In this document: positions 12,677 to 14,754 of the stretch, one piece after another | Position numbering within the stretch: position 1 is the first letter of the stretch | Layout: the number at the start of each line of letters is the position of its first letter | Position numbers and translations under genes: made by a program | Notes under the pieces: model-generated | Database searches by the model: none | What the model saw: only the letters and a program-made list of their open reading frames with translations | What the model was told of the DNA's origin: nothing | Source: Planctomycetota bacterium | GTDB lineage: Bacteria; Planctomycetota; UBA1135 | Length of the DNA stretch: 14,754 nucleotides | Assembly (NCBI GenBank): GCA_014382465.1 | Contig: JACNJP010000453.1 | Coordinates: 1 to 14,754, forward strand | Reading direction: 5' to 3'

Positions 12677-14754
12677 CTACTGAATCGAAGTGGCGTGGAC
12701 GTTCGACTTGATCGAGTCGACGTTGCCGATGCCCCGCTGCACGACCGCCTGCATCCACACCGGGATCAGCGGCGCGCCGGGCGGGATCGACACCAGGTAG
12801 GTCGCGGCGCCGCCGCTCGAGATCGACGAACCGACGATGGTGATCGGGTTGATGATGTCGAGGCACAGGCCGCCGAGCTGCGGCGGGCACGGGCCCGAGC
12901 CCTGGCCGGCGAGGCTGTAGAGGAACCACACCTTCTCGCCGTCGTTGGCGTTGCTCCCGGTGAGCGTGGCGGTGGTTCCGCGCACCAGCGGCGTGGCGGT
13001 CAGCCGCAGGCCGAGGTCCAGCTCGAAGTGGCCGATCCAGGTCCGCCAGCTCGAGGTGCGGTACTCGTGGTGGTTCCAGAAGCTGCCCGGCTGCGCCGGA
13101 TCCTCTTCCAGGCCGGAGTAGTCGCCCCAGCGGCTGCCGCCCTCGGGCGAGGTGCTGGTCTGCATCTCGACCCCCGGCCGCACGGTGCCGGCCGGGTCGG
13201 TGGCCATGCGGAAGCTGCGGTAGATGCCGATGTACTCGCTCGAGGACGAGCGGTTGACGGCGATCGCCATGTTGCCGCTGGCGTCGACGTTGATGTCGCC
13301 GAACCAGGTGTCGACATTGAAGCCCTCGTCGACGTCGCCGGACTCGACCAGGACCGGGTTCAGCGCGCCGGTCGGCCAGCCGCGCAGGTCGATGTGGTAC
13401 CAGCGCGACTTGGCGGCGCCGTCGTTGCCGGCCACCGAGTGGACCAGCCACATGTGGCCGTTGCGGACCACGCCGTTCTTGATCCGGTGGTCGATGGTGT
13501 CGGCGCGGTTCGAGGTGCCGAGCTGCTCGGCGTCCGGCGGGCTTGAGAAGCTGCCGACGTTGAGGTCGAAGGAGCTCTTGGTCGGCGCCAGGGTGTTCTC
13601 GAAGCCGTAGAGGCGGATGTACGGCGTTCCCCGGGCGTATGTGCTGGCCGCGTAGCCGACGCCGCCGCCGTCGTAGTTGTGGGTCGCGCCGGTGGAGACG
13701 ATGGCGTTCTCGTTCAGGTAGCTGGTCTTGAACGGCGTCCCGCCCGAGAGCATCGGGCCCTTCTCCATGATGTGGACGTAGTTGCGGCCGCTGCCGAAGC
13801 AGTCGGCGACCAGGTAGATGGCGTCCGAGCCGACCCCGAGGTTCGGGAAGTCGATGAAGTCGCAGATCGAGTTGACGTCGAAGGCGTACTTGTGGAACGA
13901 GCCGCTCGAGGGGTCGCCCGAGGTCGACACCGCGATGTGGTAGCGGTCGGTGTTGCCGAGGTGCTCGACCGCGCCGACGATGTAGCGGCCGCTGTGCTCG
14001 TCGAAGAGCGCGACCGGGTCGAAGACGAAGCCCGAGGTGTTGAAGAAGGGCTCGAGCGCGGTGCTGTAGGTCTGGTTGCCGAGCTTGTCGAAGATCAGCA
14101 TGTCGACGTTGACCACCGCGACGATGTGGTTCATGCCGACGGCCAAGTCCGGGTCCGGCGGGTTCCAGCCGGTCGAGGTGAAGGCCGTGAAGCCGAAGTC
14201 CGGACCCTGCGGGCCGGGGTTCGGGGCGTGCGAGTCGTCGACCCAGTTGACGTCCCACTCCGGCGGCGCGAGCTGGGCGTCGAGGTCGGCGAGGGTCACG
14301 CCCTGGCAGGCGGCCAGCGGCGCGATGAAGGGCGGCGCGGCCGGGTCCAGCGACTCCGGAGCCAGGAAGCTCAGGCCGACGCCGCGGGCGTCCTCGCCGA
14401 TGCGGCCGTGCCAGGCCAGAGCGACCTGGTCCAGGCCGGACCAGACGGCGTGGCGGGCGTTGAGGCCGACCTGCAGGGTCTGCTCGCCGTCGGTCTCGCG
14501 GTTGAACAGGAAGCGCTCGCCGGCGGCCTCGCCGTCGGCGTCGTAGACCTGGGCGTAGACGTCGACCTGGTGCTCGGGCCGGCGGCCTTCGAGGCGGGTC
14601 TGCTTCTCGCCGTGGGCGGTGTAGGCGACCAGGGAGCGGCCGCCGGGGGGCCTCGCCCGGGGGCCGCCGGTGCGGGAGGCGGCGGCGGCGCCCGGCCACT
14701 CGGCGGCCTCGGCGCGGGGGGGGCCGGCGGCGCCGGAGGGGGGCGGGCAGGCCC
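12677..14754 (-). CDS. Large secreted protein with probable beta-propeller and C-terminal beta domain, 5'-truncated
   Basis: The frame runs from the TAG at 12677-12679 to the window edge without a stop, 691 visible residues, so the N-terminus is missing. The first internal candidate start, the GTG at 14299, is not the true start because the upstream part is clearly protein-like (LVAYTAHGEKQTR, DVYAQVYDADGE, VALAWHGRIGE). The central region has NPPDPDLAVGMNHIVAVVN, FFNTSGFVFDPVALFDEHSG, a run of beta-like segments, and RWGDYSGLEEDP with FWNHHEYR, as found in a group of secreted, uncharacterised propeller-like proteins. The last 100 or so residues form a small beta domain (GEKVWFLYSLAGQGSGPCPP, LGGLCLDI, WMQAVVQRG), of a type I associate with surface proteins of Planctomycetota and Myxococcota. 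Function and ligand are unknown. The extreme N-terminal part (14640-14754) is Pro/Ala/Gly-rich and full of G-runs, so sequence errors there are possible. Confidence 0.85.
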   Translation of the reverse strand, partial: ACPPPSGAAGPPRAEAAEWPGAAAASRTGGPRARPPGGRSLVAYTAHGEKQTRLEGRRPEHQVDVYAQVYDADGEAAGERFLFNRETDGEQTLQVGLNARHAVWSGLDQVALAWHGRIGEDARGVGLSFLAPESLDPAAPPFIAPLAACQGVTLADLDAQLAPPEWDVNWVDDSHAPNPGPQGPDFGFTAFTSTGWNPPDPDLAVGMNHIVAVVNVDMLIFDKLGNQTYSTALEPFFNTSGFVFDPVALFDEHSGRYIVGAVEHLGNTDRYHIAVSTSGDPSSGSFHKYAFDVNSICDFIDFPNLGVGSDAIYLVADCFGSGRNYVHIMEKGPMLSGGTPFKTSYLNENAIVSTGATHNYDGGGVGYAASTYARGTPYIRLYGFENTLAPTKSSFDLNVGSFSSPPDAEQLGTSNRADTIDHRIKNGVVRNGHMWLVHSVAGNDGAAKSRWYHIDLRGWPTGALNPVLVESGDVDEGFNVDTWFGDINVDASGNMAIAVNRSSSSEYIGIYRSFRMATDPAGTVRPGVEMQTSTSPEGGSRWGDYSGLEEDPAQPGSFWNHHEYRTSSWRTWIGHFELDLGLRLTATPLVRGTTATLTGSNANDGEKVWFLYSLAGQGSGPCPPQLGGLCLDIINPITIVGSSISSGGAATYLVSIPPGAPLIPVWMQAVVQRGIGNVDSIKSNVHATSIQ

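Noticed and set aside
12477..14699. Alternative long leftward frame over the large secreted protein
   Set aside because: Arg/Pro-rich composition and passage into the repeat show it is a shadow; the chosen frame has ordinary protein composition and recognisable segments.

Overview
The window is about 14.8 kb of bacterial DNA, mostly near 70% GC with almost every third codon position G or C. Genes are tightly packed, often overlap by a few bases, and many starts lack a clear Shine-Dalgarno sequence. It contains three large secreted beta-propeller proteins (FG-GAP, BNR/Asp-box and an unnamed type), several predicted lipoproteins and many small membrane proteins. This mix resembles high-GC environmental Gram-negative lineages such as Planctomycetota, Acidobacteriota or Myxococcota. 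That is an impression from gene style; no rRNA or other marker gene is present to settle it.

Layout. (1) 1-3326: the 3' part of a PLP-dependent group II decarboxylase converges on, and overlaps by 12 bp, a leftward pair made of an EamA/DMT transporter and a Rieske non-heme iron oxygenase joined by an ATGA overlap. (2) 3395-3895: a lone two-helix membrane protein. (3) 3902-7198: a leftward pair of secreted beta-propellers, a six-Asp-box sialidase-fold protein followed by a seven-FG-GAP-repeat protein whose start codon lies inside a strong inverted repeat. (4) 7317-10972: a rightward run of a lipoprotein amidohydrolase of the YtcJ/amidohydrolase-3 family, an overlapping 92-aa protein, a LapA-domain protein, 43-aa and 26-aa small proteins, a small lipoprotein and a VOC/glyoxalase-fold protein. 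(5) 10982-12632: an island of clearly lower GC (45-58% in the 60-base lines I counted, against 78% in a line from the amidohydrolase). It holds two unrecognised convergent genes, a multi-helix membrane protein and a lipoprotein, and is bounded by two inverted copies of a palindromic, REPIN-like repeat. (6) 12677 to the end: a long secreted protein, leftward, whose N-terminus lies outside the window.

How the genes fit together. The Rieske oxygenase and the transporter are almost certainly co-transcribed and may handle one small substrate. The oxygenase has glutamate where most Rieske oxygenases have the bridging aspartate, as in carnitine monooxygenase CntA, so a quaternary-amine-like substrate is possible. 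The beta-propellers and lipoproteins point to an elaborate cell surface. No phage, CRISPR, tRNA, rRNA or transposase gene was found. The most unusual structures are the repeat-bounded low-GC island and the hairpin over the FG-GAP gene start. I saw no complete, obviously new multi-gene system.
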